64,000 nucleotides of DNA from Chitinophagaceae bacterium (GTDB taxonomy: Bacteria; Bacteroidota; Bacteroidia; Chitinophagales; Chitinophagaceae), in NCBI GenBank assembly GCA_016720565.1, contig JADKKJ010000001.1:62001-126000 (forward strand). Direction: 5' to 3'. Positions 26,463 through 36,129 of this stretch are shown one piece after another (within the stretch, counting starts at the first letter, position 1; each line of letters starts with the position of its first letter). The translations under genes were made by a program, and so were the position numbers. The notes beneath the pieces were generated by a model. The model did no database searches, had not been told where the DNA came from, and worked only from the letters and a program-made list of their open reading frames with translations.

Positions 26463-28841
26463 ATGAACAGATCTGTCCTATTGATCATATTCCTGCTTGC
26501 AGGAACCCTGGCGAAGAGCCAGTCAAAATTTAATTTCAGTGGCCATATCACCGATTCAAAGACCCATATGCCATTAGCCGGGGCTTCGGTATATTTTTCG
26601 GAGTTAAAAAAAGGCGCAATTACCAATGAAAAAGGAGAATTCCTTATTTCAAGCCTTTCTTCCGGTCAGTATTTGCTGGAGGTGAGTTACCTGGGATATG
26701 CTTCCCATTCGGAGTATGTGAATTTTGAAAAAAATCAGGTACTGGATATTGCCCTTGATCCTTCAGTGAGGGAAAATGAAGGAGTAACAGTGACAGGTGT
26801 TTCATCGGCCACTTCCATCAAACGAAGCCCCATACCCGTCAATATCCTGCGGAAAGAAGACCTGTTCCGCAATACCGCTACAAATCTCATCGACAATATA
26901 TCCAAAACGCCGGGCGTATCGCAATTATCTACAGGGCCTGCTGTTTCAAAACCGATCATCAGAGGATTAGGCTATAACCGTGTAGTGGTGGTGAATGATG
27001 GCATCCGCCATGAAGGACAGCAATGGGGTGATGAACATGGGGTGGAGGTAGATGAACTCAGCGCCGCACGTGTTGAGATCCTGAAGGGAGCTGCCTCGTT
27101 GATGTATGGCAGCGATGCGCTGGCAGGGGTATTAAATATCATTTCAGTGCAGCCAGCGCCTGAAGGAGTGACGCGTGGAAATTTTCTCGCTTCCTATTTC
27201 ACCAATAACCGCCAGCGTAATCTTCATCTTGATCTGGGCGGGAATAATAATGGATTTATATGGGGGGTTTACGGATCCTATAAAGGCGCGGGAGATTACA
27301 GGAATAAATATGATGGTTACGTTTTCAATTCAAAATTCAATGAAAAGAATTTCGGGGGTTATATTGGTTTGCACAGGGGCTGGGGTTTCTCCCACCTGGT
27401 GTTCAGCCAGTTTGACCAGCAATTTGGTTTGGTAGAAGGAGAAAGGGACCCGCTCAGTGGAAAATTCGTGAAAGCAGTAAATGATAATGGGGTGGAATCA
27501 ACGGAATTGGTCAGTATTGCAGACAACCATCGTATTCAACCTTTTACCCCCTACCAGCATTTAAAACATTTTAAGATACTGGTAGATAACAGCATTAAAG
27601 CTGGTCGCGATCGATTGGCCTTTACCTTAGGTTACCAGAAAGATCTTCGCTCCGAGTTTGGAGATGTATTGCATCCTGCAGAAAAAGGATTGGGCTTTGA
27701 CATGGATGTTTTCAATTACAATTTCCAATATCATATCAGGGAAAGAAAAGGATGGAGAACCTCTCTTGGTTTGAATGGCATGGCCCAGCAAAGTAAGAAT
27801 AAAGGAATTGAAACCCTGATCCCAGCCTATTCACTTTTTGATGCAGGGGCTTTTATCTATACGCAAAAAAGAATAAAAGAATTTACCCTTAGCGGGGGAA
27901 TACGGTTTGATAACCGTTCCCTGAAAGGAGAGGAACTGATCGAATCGGGCAACCTTAAATTCCAGGCATTCAAACGACAGTTTTCCAATATCTCTTCCAG
28001 CGCCGGATTTACCTGGCAGGCTAATAAGGCGGTAAACCTTAAATTCAATTTATCAAGAGGATTCAGGGCACCCAGCATTCCAGAGCTTAGCAGTAATGGA
28101 GCGCATGAAGGCACCAACCGCTTTGAATATGGGGAAACTGACCTTCGTTCGGAGATCAGCTGGCAGGCAGACGCTGGTATAGAGATCGGAACGGAACACG
28201 TATCCTTTACCGGGAACCTTTTCCTGAATCGCATCAGCCATTTTATTTTTTATCGGAAATTAAGGGCATCAGGCGGGGGCGATTCGTTGGTCATTGATGG
28301 AACGAATACCTATTATGCATTTCGTTTTAATCAGGCCGATGCTAATTTATATGGGGCGGAGTTCAACCTGGATATTCATCCGCATCCCCTGGACTGGCTG
28401 CATTTTGAAAATACATTTTCCTGGGTACGTGGCCAGTTGAACAAGGCAGTGGATGGGGTCAGAGACCTGCCTTCGATTCCGGCTGTTCGCCTTATCGACC
28501 AGGTAAAACTGGATATCTTAAAGAAAAATAAGGTTTTCCAGCATGTGTTTTTAATGCTTGAACTGGATAATAATTTTTCCCAGCATCATCCTTTTACTGC
28601 CTATAATACGGAAACCGCCACAGCCGGTTATAGCCTGCTGAACTTCGCTATGGGAGGGGATATTTATTCCTCGGGGAAAAAATTATTTTCCCTGGTATTG
28701 GCCGGTAATAATCTGGCGGATGTGGCTTACCAGCAGCACTTAAGTCGCCTGAAATACACAGATCTGAACCAGGCCAGCGGCAGGATGGGGGTATTTAATA
28801 TGGGCCGAAATTTCTCCCTGAAGATAAACCTGCCTTTTTAG
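26463..28841 (+). CDS. TonB-dependent outer-membrane receptor
   Basis: 792 residues. Signal peptide (LLIIFLLAGTLAKSQ), then a carboxypeptidase-regulatory-like domain (residues 25-105, FSGHITDSKTHMPLAGASVY), the plug domain (about 120-235, TNLIDNISKTPGVSQ, PIIRGLGYNRVVVVNDGIRH, GAASLMYGSDALAGVLNI) and a 22-strand barrel ending ...NMGRNFSLKINLPF. The plug sequence GIRHEGQQWGDEHG, rich in His and acids, belongs to the receptor group found with small metal-related proteins, so a metal or metal-chelate substrate is likely but not proven. It imports substrates using the TonB energy system. No SusD gene follows, which argues against a glycan substrate. Confidence 0.95.
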   Translation: MNRSVLLIIFLLAGTLAKSQSKFNFSGHITDSKTHMPLAGASVYFSELKKGAITNEKGEFLISSLSSGQYLLEVSYLGYASHSEYVNFEKNQVLDIALDPSVRENEGVTVTGVSSATSIKRSPIPVNILRKEDLFRNTATNLIDNISKTPGVSQLSTGPAVSKPIIRGLGYNRVVVVNDGIRHEGQQWGDEHGVEVDELSAARVEILKGAASLMYGSDALAGVLNIISVQPAPEGVTRGNFLASYFTNNRQRNLHLDLGGNNNGFIWGVYGSYKGAGDYRNKYDGYVFNSKFNEKNFGGYIGLHRGWGFSHLVFSQFDQQFGLVEGERDPLSGKFVKAVNDNGVESTELVSIADNHRIQPFTPYQHLKHFKILVDNSIKAGRDRLAFTLGYQKDLRSEFGDVLHPAEKGLGFDMDVFNYNFQYHIRERKGWRTSLGLNGMAQQSKNKGIETLIPAYSLFDAGAFIYTQKRIKEFTLSGGIRFDNRSLKGEELIESGNLKFQAFKRQFSNISSSAGFTWQANKAVNLKFNLSRGFRAPSIPELSSNGAHEGTNRFEYGETDLRSEISWQADAGIEIGTEHVSFTGNLFLNRISHFIFYRKLRASGGGDSLVIDGTNTYYAFRFNQADANLYGAEFNLDIHPHPLDWLHFENTFSWVRGQLNKAVDGVRDLPSIPAVRLIDQVKLDILKKNKVFQHVFLMLELDNNFSQHHPFTAYNTETATAGYSLLNFAMGGDIYSSGKKLFSLVLAGNNLADVAYQQHLSRLKYTDLNQASGRMGVFNMGRNFSLKINLPF

Positions 28842-28845
28842 CGTT

Positions 28846-28853
28846 TATATTTG
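28846..28853 (+). promoter_or_regulatory. -7 box inside the receptor operon
   Basis: TATATTTG, exact TAnnTTTG, lies four bases after the receptor stop and ends three bases before the ATG at 28857, so the DUF2721 gene may have its own leaderless transcript. Confidence 0.4.
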
Positions 28854-28856
28854 GGT

Positions 28857-29318
28857 ATGGACATGACCATCAACACGCCGGCACTTTTGTTTCCTGCCAT
28901 CAGCCTTTTGCTGCTGGCTTATTTCAACCGTTTCCTGGCCTTGGCCAACCTTATCCGGAAATTACACGATGATTATATCCTTGGAGAGAAGGACCGTAAC
29001 CTGCTGAAGCAACTGCATAACTTAAGACAGCGTATCCTTTATATCCGGTACATGCAGGCGCTGGCGGTATTCAGTTTTTTGTGTTGCGTGGTGGCCATGT
29101 ACGCCATCAATAAAGAATGGAAGCATGTGCCGGAACTGGCTTTCGCTACCAGTTTGTTGAGTTTGCTGATATCGCTTTTATTTGCACTGCTGGAAATAGC
29201 CGTGAGTACCCGGGCGCTTGAACTTGAATTGGGTGATATTGAAGAACTGGAAAAAGCAAACCTCTTCACCGGTTTCAGAAGCAATGAAACGGCAGCGGAA
29301 AATGACCAAAAGAATTAA
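28857..29318 (+). CDS. DUF2721 family membrane protein
   Basis: 153 residues from the ATG at 28857; a TTG six bases upstream is less likely. Family opening TPALLFPAISLLLLAYFNRF, then a charged cytosolic loop (LIRKLHDDYILGEKDRNL) and two more membrane segments (ALAVFSFLCCVVAMYAI, FATSLLSLLISLLFALLEIA). The C-terminal tail is acidic. Function of DUF2721 is unknown. It lies 15 bases after the receptor gene and one base before the lipoprotein gene, so it is part of the same unit. Confidence 0.9.
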   Translation: MDMTINTPALLFPAISLLLLAYFNRFLALANLIRKLHDDYILGEKDRNLLKQLHNLRQRILYIRYMQALAVFSFLCCVVAMYAINKEWKHVPELAFATSLLSLLISLLFALLEIAVSTRALELELGDIEELEKANLFTGFRSNETAAENDQKN

Positions 29319-29319
29319 G

Positions 29320-29775
29320 ATGAAAAAATATTTTTCAGGGCTAATTATTTTTACAGGATTGTTCCTCTGCCTGCTGCAGGCCTGTTCCAAATCCGGCGGC
29401 AATACAGATGACGGTACCCTGATCGGTAATGGAGGCGGGGCCGGCAATAATGTTATTGATACCATTCCTCCGGAGATCGTCATCGCTACACCCACGGCTA
29501 ATCAATCGCTTCGCAGCGGGATACCGATCAGTATCACCGGCAGGATCACGGATGATATTGGCATGTACCGGGGTAGTATACGGGTATATGTGGATGCCAC
29601 CAACCAATTATTGGTTCAGCAATTATATGAGGCGCATTACCTGCTTGCCTATAATTACAGTTATAGTTATACTCCCGGAGTCAGTACCAGTACTGTATTA
29701 AGAATTGTGGTGAGCTTTGAAGACCATGGCGGGAATATCAACAGCAGGTCAGTGAAAATAACAGTCGACCCTTAA
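29320..29775 (+). CDS. DUF4625-like lipoprotein
   Basis: 151 residues from the ATG at 29320, one base after the DUF2721 stop. Lipoprotein signal with lipobox LLQAC (Cys about 20), then a Gly/Asn-rich linker and one immunoglobulin-like domain (DTIPPEIVIATPTANQSL, GIPISITGRITDDIGM, LRIVVSFEDHGGN, VKITVDP). This domain resembles DUF4625, found next to TonB receptors of the same group in Bacteroidota. It is probably tethered to the outer membrane as an accessory to the receptor at 26463. Confidence 0.85.
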   Translation: MKKYFSGLIIFTGLFLCLLQACSKSGGNTDDGTLIGNGGGAGNNVIDTIPPEIVIATPTANQSLRSGIPISITGRITDDIGMYRGSIRVYVDATNQLLVQQLYEAHYLLAYNYSYSYTPGVSTSTVLRIVVSFEDHGGNINSRSVKITVDP

Positions 29776-29781
29776 ATTGTT

Positions 29782-30096
29782 TTATAGATCTTTCTGCAGC
29801 AGGATCAGTTTTTCCCAGGAACCTCCGTTATATACTTCCTTCATCCCCCCGGCTTTAAGAATTCTTACGGCCTTACCGCTCCTGGCGCCGGAAGTACAGC
29901 AAAAGATCACCGGGCAGTTCATTTGTTTTATCCTCTCCACATTCGCTGAAATACGATCCAGCGGAATATGAATGGCCTCACGAACATGACCCTGGTCGAA
30001 TTCATGCGCAGTACGCACATCGATGACGACGGCGCCCTTCCTCAACGCATTTTTAATGGCCGACTGGCCAAAACCCAGGAATGAGAATAAACCCAT
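29782..30096 (-). CDS. single-domain rhodanese-like protein
   Basis: 104 residues. Rhodanese motifs VIDVRTAHEFDQGHV (24-38) and active-site loop CCTSGAR with the catalytic Cys67 and Arg72. No signal peptide; the N-terminal MGLFSFLGFG is mildly hydrophobic. Rhodaneses transfer sulfane sulfur; the physiological acceptor is unknown. The start is one base from the stop of the upstream ABC exporter gene, so the two are cotranscribed. A paralog with the same CC[AT]SG[AM]RS loop is at 46331. Confidence 0.92.
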   Translation of the reverse strand: MGLFSFLGFGQSAIKNALRKGAVVIDVRTAHEFDQGHVREAIHIPLDRISANVERIKQMNCPVIFCCTSGARSGKAVRILKAGGMKEVYNGGSWEKLILLQKDL

Positions 30097-30097
30097 A

Positions 30098-31873
30098 TCA
30101 GGTGCTGATTAATTTATTTTTCCTTTCTCCGATCTGCTGCCTCCACATGGCATAATAGAGCCCTTTTTCCTCCAGTAGTTTCTGGTGATCACCTGTCTCT
30201 ACCACGTCACCCTGTTCCAGTACATAGATCCGGTCGGCATGCATTATGGTACTTAACCGGTGGGCAATAAGAATGGTCACCTGGTTGCCTTCTTTGGAGA
30301 TATCCCTGATCGTATCTGTGATCTCCTCTTCCGTCAGCGAATCAAGCGCAGAGGTGGCCTCATCGAACAATAATAATTTTGGTTGACGAAGAAGTGCGCG
30401 GGCAATGGAAAGACGTTGTTTTTCACCGCCGCTTAATTTCAATCCTCCTTCACCGATCATGGTTTCCAATCCTTTTTCGGCTCTTGTCAGTAAATTCTGG
30501 CAGGAAGCTTTTTGTATCACATCCTGTAGTTCTGCCTCCGTCGCTTCAGGATTTACAAATGTCAGGTTCTCCCTTATGGAGCCGCTGAACAATTGGGTAT
30601 CCTGTGTTACAAAACCGATCTGCTTACGAAGGTCCTCAAAATCTATACTGTTCTCATCAATGCCATTATAGAGGATCTTTCCGTCCTGTGGACGATAAAG
30701 ACCAACCAGTAATTTCATGAGCGTGGTTTTTCCTGAACCGGAAGGGCCAACAAAGGCCACGGTTTCCCCTTTAGTTACTTTGAAACTGATATCATTCACT
30801 GCTTTTTGCGAAGCAGTCTGGTGTTTAAAACCAACATGGTCAAATTCCAGGGTTTGTATCTCACCAAGATGCTGCGGGTTCAAAGGCGATCTTTCTGGTT
30901 CCTTGGCCATTAATTTATTGAAATTCTCCAGGGAGGCCTGCGCTTCCCGGTAGGATAAAATGATATTACCGATCTCCTGCAGGGGGCCGAATACAAAAAA
31001 AGAAAAGATCTGCATGGTAGCCAGTTCCCAGGGCTTCATGATCTTACCATAGATCATCCACATCAGCATGAAAAGTATGATCTGGCGCAACGTGTTCACA
31101 AAAGTTCCCTGAACAAAACTGATGCTGCGAAGACGGCGCACTTTCTTTAATTCAAGACCCAGGATCTTGAACGTATTCTTATTCAAACGTGTCACTTCCT
31201 GTTTGGTAAGTCCCAGGCTTTTTACCAGTTCAATATTTCTCAGTGATTCGGTGGTAGCACCAGCCAAAGCAGTGGTTTCGGCCACAATGGTCTTTTGAAC
31301 GGTCTTGATCTTTTTACTGAGAAGATTTGAAATAATGGTCAGTAAAAAGATACCTCCGAAATAGATCAGGGGTAATGACCAGTCGATGCGCCAGGCAAAA
31401 ATGGCCACGAATAATATACCGATGATCACAGGAAAAAGAATATTCACAAATGCCGCAACAAAACGTTCCGTATCGGTCCTTACTTTAGTGAGAATGCTCA
31501 GTGTTTCACCGCTGCGCTGGTCTTCAAATTGCTGGTAGGGTAAACGCATGGCATGCTGTAAACCTTCCGTGAATACGGTGGCGCCAAATTTTTGTGTCAC
31601 AAGATTCAGGGAATAATCCTGGAAGGCCTTGGCGATCCGGCTTATCATGGCAACGCCGATAGAAGCCCCGAGCAGGGTTAGAAGGGGGGTGGCGAAATTC
31701 CACCAGAATGGTTGGTAATGTGCAGAGTTGGCGTAATATTTATAACCCAGGTCGATGAGCCGGCCAAAGATGATCGGGTCGATGAGGGAAAAGCCAATAT
31801 TTACAGCGGCCAGGACCAGCACGAGAATGACCAGGCCTTTATAAGGTTTAAGATAATGTATCAGAAGCTTCAT
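30098..31873 (-). CDS. ABC exporter, fused permease and ATPase
   Basis: 591 residues. Six membrane helices fill residues about 15-320 (GLVILVLVLAAVNIGFSL, LLTLLGASIGVAMISRI, ILFPVIIGILFVAIFAWRI, LRQIILFMLMWMIYG), followed by the nucleotide-binding domain: Walker A GPSGSGKT (about 373-380), Q-loop FVTQDTQLF, signature LSGGEKQRLSIARAL (about 480) and Walker B LLLFDEATSALD, H-loop IAHRLSTI. It is MsbA-like in layout, as a homodimer, and could export lipids, peptides or drugs; the substrate cannot be told. It is followed by the rhodanese gene. Confidence 0.95.
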   Translation of the reverse strand: MKLLIHYLKPYKGLVILVLVLAAVNIGFSLIDPIIFGRLIDLGYKYYANSAHYQPFWWNFATPLLTLLGASIGVAMISRIAKAFQDYSLNLVTQKFGATVFTEGLQHAMRLPYQQFEDQRSGETLSILTKVRTDTERFVAAFVNILFPVIIGILFVAIFAWRIDWSLPLIYFGGIFLLTIISNLLSKKIKTVQKTIVAETTALAGATTESLRNIELVKSLGLTKQEVTRLNKNTFKILGLELKKVRRLRSISFVQGTFVNTLRQIILFMLMWMIYGKIMKPWELATMQIFSFFVFGPLQEIGNIILSYREAQASLENFNKLMAKEPERSPLNPQHLGEIQTLEFDHVGFKHQTASQKAVNDISFKVTKGETVAFVGPSGSGKTTLMKLLVGLYRPQDGKILYNGIDENSIDFEDLRKQIGFVTQDTQLFSGSIRENLTFVNPEATEAELQDVIQKASCQNLLTRAEKGLETMIGEGGLKLSGGEKQRLSIARALLRQPKLLLFDEATSALDSLTEEEITDTIRDISKEGNQVTILIAHRLSTIMHADRIYVLEQGDVVETGDHQKLLEEKGLYYAMWRQQIGERKNKLIST

Positions 31874-31877
31874 GCTT

Positions 31878-31885
31878 CAAAAATA
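31878..31885 (-). promoter_or_regulatory. -7 box of the ABC exporter operon
   Basis: TATTTTTG on the minus strand (exact TAnnTTTG) ends four bases before the ATG at 31873. No clear -33 TTG at normal spacing. Confidence 0.45.
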
Positions 31886-31919
31886 CAGATTTGGAGCATG
31901 GCAGGAACCTCTAAACTGG

Positions 31920-32417
31920 TCAAACATCCGCCTCATTAAAGGAAAGCCTCAGTTCATCCATCCGGGCCTGTACTTTCCGATAACGTACCCCCGCCTTATC
32001 CAGCATCAGCCTGGAGGCTTTAAAAACATCGGTTCCTTCATATTTATCCGAGAGAAAGATCACTTCTGAAATGCCCGACTGAATGATCGCCTTGGTGCAT
32101 TCATTGCATGGGAATAAAGCGGTGTAGATCTTGCAGCCTTTAAGTTCCATGCCGATATTGTTGAGTATTGCATTCAATTCAGCATGACAAACAAATGGGT
32201 ATTTGGTATCCAGGAATTCGCCCTGTTTGGCCCAGGGGAAATCATCATCGCTGCAGCCGGCAGGCAGGCCATTGTAGCCGGCTCCTACGATCTTATTTTT
32301 TTCGCTGACGATACAGGCACCGACCTGTGTACTGGGGTCCTTACTTCTTTTGGCAGAAAGCAGGGCAACACCCATAAAGTATTCGTCCCATGAAATATAA
32401 TCCGGGCGTTTTTCCAT
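31920..32417 (-). CDS. deoxycytidylate (dCMP) deaminase
   Basis: 165 residues. Zinc-dependent deaminase motifs: HAE (78-80) and PCNEC (103-107). The N-terminal DEYFMGVALLSAKRSKDP and GYNGLPAGCSDDD mark the dCMP deaminase branch rather than the tRNA or cytidine branch. It converts dCMP to dUMP for dTTP synthesis. It lies upstream of the ABC exporter gene on the same strand, 46 bases away, probably with separate transcription because the exporter has its own box. Confidence 0.94.
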   Translation of the reverse strand: MEKRPDYISWDEYFMGVALLSAKRSKDPSTQVGACIVSEKNKIVGAGYNGLPAGCSDDDFPWAKQGEFLDTKYPFVCHAELNAILNNIGMELKGCKIYTALFPCNECTKAIIQSGISEVIFLSDKYEGTDVFKASRLMLDKAGVRYRKVQARMDELRLSFNEADV

Positions 32418-32551
32418 GCAGGGAATTTAATGAAATCAGAATTATTTACAGCGAATCTCCGAAATATCCCTTAACCATCCCAATTACTTCGGGTCAGCTG
32501 AAATTTTTCTGCATCGAACCATGATCAATAAGAAAGAACCATAGGCCAGTT

Positions 32552-35500
32552 TTATCTTTTTGAAATGGTTACCGTTAAGGGTTTGAATTCTATTCTTCGG
32601 ATCCTGGTGTCACAGGTGCAATCATTATCTGTACTGATGTCATCTCCGCTGGTATCACCCACCACAAAGATCATGGATACTGGCCCATTGGAAGGAACGA
32701 TCAAATGGTCAGCTCCATCACATCCGTCAAATAGTTCATTTCCACCACCGCCTGTCAGCACTTCATCGAAATAAGAAGACAGCTGACCATTGATGGAAGT
32801 ATAGCGCATTCCGGCAGGAGCAGGATCACCGATATCAACCGTCCAGCTGCCTCTTACCTCAGACCAGTTACTTACTGTTTCTTTTGCGTCAAAATCGATC
32901 ACGGCCTGCAGTCTGGCTCCATCGGGGCTGATTTTTAGTTTGACAGCTCCAATAACCCTTGGGCCATGACCACCAAATTCACGGTCACCAGCAATTAATT
33001 GATTGGGGCAAAGTCCTGTTACGGGGTTAATGTTATAGGTATAGGTTCCTGCGACAGGCACGCTGCTTACAATCTTTGATACCGTTTCACATTTAAGCCA
33101 CATCCGGGCAAAATATTCTGCAGATCGCATGAGACTATCTACCACCTCGGCCCCTTCACTGGTGGTTTTTACATCGTAAAGGAATTCAGGCATCAGACCA
33201 TATTGGGCCATGCCTTTTTCCGTTATGTAATCCCATTTTCTGCTGCTGCCTGTAATGCCGCATTTGGTTTTTATAGAAGACTCATTAAAGAAATTGGCAT
33301 AGAACTGCTGGCTGGTGTATTCATCTGAAGCTCCGGTATATTTTGGGAGGGGCTCAAAACCATCAGCATCTGTTCCTATCGCCATGGCACCATTTTTCAT
33401 AGAAGCCCTGACCGACTTGTAATTATTGATGAATTCCTCAGCCGTGAGATCTGCTGTGCCGACTCCAAACATTCCACCCAGACTGTTAATCATTTCAACA
33501 ATATAAGGGGGGGCATTTCTTTCACTTCCTGGTTTATCAGGTGTGCTTATCCTGATCCCGTTGTGTCCCATCAGAAGAGGATATCCGCCATTAACGCCTT
33601 TTGCGATGTCGATGGCTTTAATCATTGAAAACTCGGACATGTGGTCAATATCTATCATCATGCCCTGTTTCATCATTTCGTTGATGGCGACACTGCCCAG
33701 TTGGGTAAGTCCCAGGGCATTTACATGGCCCCCGGGTATCAGCTTATAGATATCAAATTCGGGGGAGGGATTGAAAACACTTACAATTTTTTCAAAGCTG
33801 CTGCAGCATTTCAATTTTCCGGGAGGGGGAGAACATTTTATAAGATCGTTAAAGCAGGGCATAGGTAATTCTGCCAGTTTTTCGAGAAATGCTTTCAATC
33901 CCATTATCAGCCTGTTTTCAAAACCCTGAGGCCCATCTAGTAGGTCGGCCCTGTAGGTTATTACCGGATCACTGCTTGTGGTTACCCTGAAATGATAACC
34001 ATTGGCTCTTCTGTTGGCAAAATTGAATAAAGGATCACTGACAGCAGTTCCGCCAAAACTATTATCAATAAGATGTATCGGAAATGCATAGCGGATCCCC
34101 TTTCTGTAGAGCCTTTGTATTTCCGCTCTAACGGCCATTTCATTTGTTAATACACCGGTTTTTCCAAAATTGCCAAGCTTATCCACTTCGATACCCAGTA
34201 TAATGGCCAGTTTATTATTACCGATGATCCTGCGCAGGTCGGCAGCGGAATATGCGATTTCCATAAAATCACTGTGGCGCTGTACAAAAGAAATGGTTTC
34301 GTCAATTTGCACATCAGCCACAGACCTGTCATCATAGGGTAAATCACCGCTTAATACCTCTCCTAATAATTCATTGTTCACAGCCAGGGTTACCATTACC
34401 CGCAGTCCGCCATCATAGGCCCTCTTTATCCATTCCCACCACATTTGCTGGTGAAGAATAGACGTTTGGTTAGGCCAAAATGCAAAATCAGGATAACCGG
34501 CATGCTCGTGGTCCCCATGTATATTGGATGTTTTGTATACAAATTTATCGTCCATGGCATAGTTGATGATACCTGCGCGGATATAATCTCCGCAGGTATT
34601 ATCCACCCCCCACCCACCATGGGTGGCGTTACAATTTCCGAGTGCATCATCAAGAGTTTTGGCCCGATATGGAACAGGATTGCAATTCCTGGTACCAGCA
34701 GGTACCAGGCTGCCAATATCTGGTAATCCATGCATCGCCTTCCGACCAAAACCAAGATAACTCATCGGATGGGTATGCATATCCACATAACCATAGAGGC
34801 GTTGCGATGAATCGGGTGGCTGGTTGTTATTGCCACCTCCAAGATCTTCCGAAGGTTTGGGAAAACAGGGGTTGGGTAGAGTATGACCCTTATCATCGAT
34901 CGGAATATTTGTCTGAGCCAAACGCTGCGCTCCTGTGTTGGCAGGACAGGCGATAGTTCCAACGGCATTATAAATTACCTGGCTGATTGACTCGGGAACA
35001 TAGATCTGTACATGTGTTTTGGAATAACCGGACGGTAAATAGCGTATATAATATCCATCAGGATGAAGACTCCACATTCCCCGGTGAATATCCGGTCTGT
35101 CATTGGGGGCCATTCCACCAATGACAGCCAGTCGTTCAAAATCGGCGTAATTATCACCCCCCTTGTCTACCAGCCCACGGATATTATTTTCTGCTTCCAT
35201 TATTTTTTGGGCAGCGGGGGGAATATCTACAAATCCCTTTCTCAGTGCTGCACCACTAAATGTCTCGACAAACCCACCATTCAGTTCAACAATTTGTTTG
35301 GGGGTAAGCAACAAGGTGACCACTGATTTCAGCTTATTAGATAGATTTTCGAATTTAGCCCTGGCAATAATTGCCCATAGGATCACCTGGACATCATGTT
35401 GCACTATTTCAGGATGTTTTGTTGCATGATTGATAAGAAGGGCATTCACAATATCTTCCATCTTACCTTTTGTGAAAGCAAACATATAACCGTCTCCCTG

Positions 35501-35818
35501 GCTGGGGCCGTGAGTGCCGGCTTTTAGACAATAACTCATGTTTGTCATTTCATAATAACCCGGACCCAACAGAAAACCACCTCCCTCTGCTGGTTTCATC
35601 TTGCACAGGGGTGTATAGGTTCTTTCATTGCCAAATGTTTCAGGTAAGTACCCGCTCATGTTCACATCATCAAAACTGGTGGTGATGGGAGGTGGTTTTT
35701 TAAATACGGCTGATACAGGATCTATTCCACCCAGGACTTTTTCTTTTAAGCCCTTCAATTGAGCCAACGCAAAAAAAGAGCCTGTCAGTAACGCGGTAAG
35801 CAGCAGAAATTTTTTCAT
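32552..35818 (-). CDS. large exported membrane dipeptidase (M19)-like protein
   Basis: 1088 residues with a signal peptide (FLLLTALLTGSFFALAQ). Residues about 70-300 form a conserved domain with YCLKAGTHGPSQGDGYMFA and VQVILWAIIAR, known from other large exported bacterial proteins but unnamed to me. The catalytic part starts at VDMHTHPMSYLGFG (His348, His350), and continues with MMIDIDHMSE, LLMGHNGIR and AIGTDADGF, which match the metal-binding and active-site positions of M19 renal dipeptidase-type amidohydrolases. A beta-rich C-terminal region (about 950-1088) follows. M19 enzymes hydrolyse dipeptides; whether this protein is active is unknown. At more than twice the size of a normal M19 enzyme it is a multidomain variant. 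Confidence 0.82.
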   Translation of the reverse strand: MKKFLLLTALLTGSFFALAQLKGLKEKVLGGIDPVSAVFKKPPPITTSFDDVNMSGYLPETFGNERTYTPLCKMKPAEGGGFLLGPGYYEMTNMSYCLKAGTHGPSQGDGYMFAFTKGKMEDIVNALLINHATKHPEIVQHDVQVILWAIIARAKFENLSNKLKSVVTLLLTPKQIVELNGGFVETFSGAALRKGFVDIPPAAQKIMEAENNIRGLVDKGGDNYADFERLAVIGGMAPNDRPDIHRGMWSLHPDGYYIRYLPSGYSKTHVQIYVPESISQVIYNAVGTIACPANTGAQRLAQTNIPIDDKGHTLPNPCFPKPSEDLGGGNNNQPPDSSQRLYGYVDMHTHPMSYLGFGRKAMHGLPDIGSLVPAGTRNCNPVPYRAKTLDDALGNCNATHGGWGVDNTCGDYIRAGIINYAMDDKFVYKTSNIHGDHEHAGYPDFAFWPNQTSILHQQMWWEWIKRAYDGGLRVMVTLAVNNELLGEVLSGDLPYDDRSVADVQIDETISFVQRHSDFMEIAYSAADLRRIIGNNKLAIILGIEVDKLGNFGKTGVLTNEMAVRAEIQRLYRKGIRYAFPIHLIDNSFGGTAVSDPLFNFANRRANGYHFRVTTSSDPVITYRADLLDGPQGFENRLIMGLKAFLEKLAELPMPCFNDLIKCSPPPGKLKCCSSFEKIVSVFNPSPEFDIYKLIPGGHVNALGLTQLGSVAINEMMKQGMMIDIDHMSEFSMIKAIDIAKGVNGGYPLLMGHNGIRISTPDKPGSERNAPPYIVEMINSLGGMFGVGTADLTAEEFINNYKSVRASMKNGAMAIGTDADGFEPLPKYTGASDEYTSQQFYANFFNESSIKTKCGITGSSRKWDYITEKGMAQYGLMPEFLYDVKTTSEGAEVVDSLMRSAEYFARMWLKCETVSKIVSSVPVAGTYTYNINPVTGLCPNQLIAGDREFGGHGPRVIGAVKLKISPDGARLQAVIDFDAKETVSNWSEVRGSWTVDIGDPAPAGMRYTSINGQLSSYFDEVLTGGGGNELFDGCDGADHLIVPSNGPVSMIFVVGDTSGDDISTDNDCTCDTRIRRIEFKPLTVTISKR

Positions 35819-36129
35819 TGCTGAACTTTTTAATTGAAAATATCAGGGTACCCGGCAAACCTGAAAATTTTGGATAACGGTTTATCGTTCTCCGGGAGCG
35901 GTCAATAAATAAAGTTGGTTGATGTGCTGGTAAGAGTGAATGCAAAAAATATACATCTTGTTATGTATATAGGAGGGTAGCTGTAGATGCCGGTTGACCT
36001 AAATGATCAGGGCCGGTTAGTAAAGGCTCATAGCAGTAGGCTTGAATTAGATTCAGTAAAGGTCAAGAAAAAAAATGATTTATCGGGAAAATCAAAAAGG
36101 GCATTGGGGTCTTTTAATAGTTGACCTTC
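35819..36129. other. 311-base intergenic region
   Basis: It lies between the start of the M19-like gene and the end of the YifB gene (both minus strand). I see no gene. It contains an 8-bp dyad at 35949-35970 and A/T tracts, and must carry the promoter of the M19-like gene. No intrinsic terminator for YifB was found. Confidence 0.6.
35949..35970. repeat. 8-bp inverted repeat upstream of the M19-like gene
   Basis: ATATACAT CTTGTT ATGTATAT, perfect arms with a six-base spacer, about 130 bases upstream of the start at 35818. Possible operator; AT-rich, so chance is not excluded. Confidence 0.35.
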
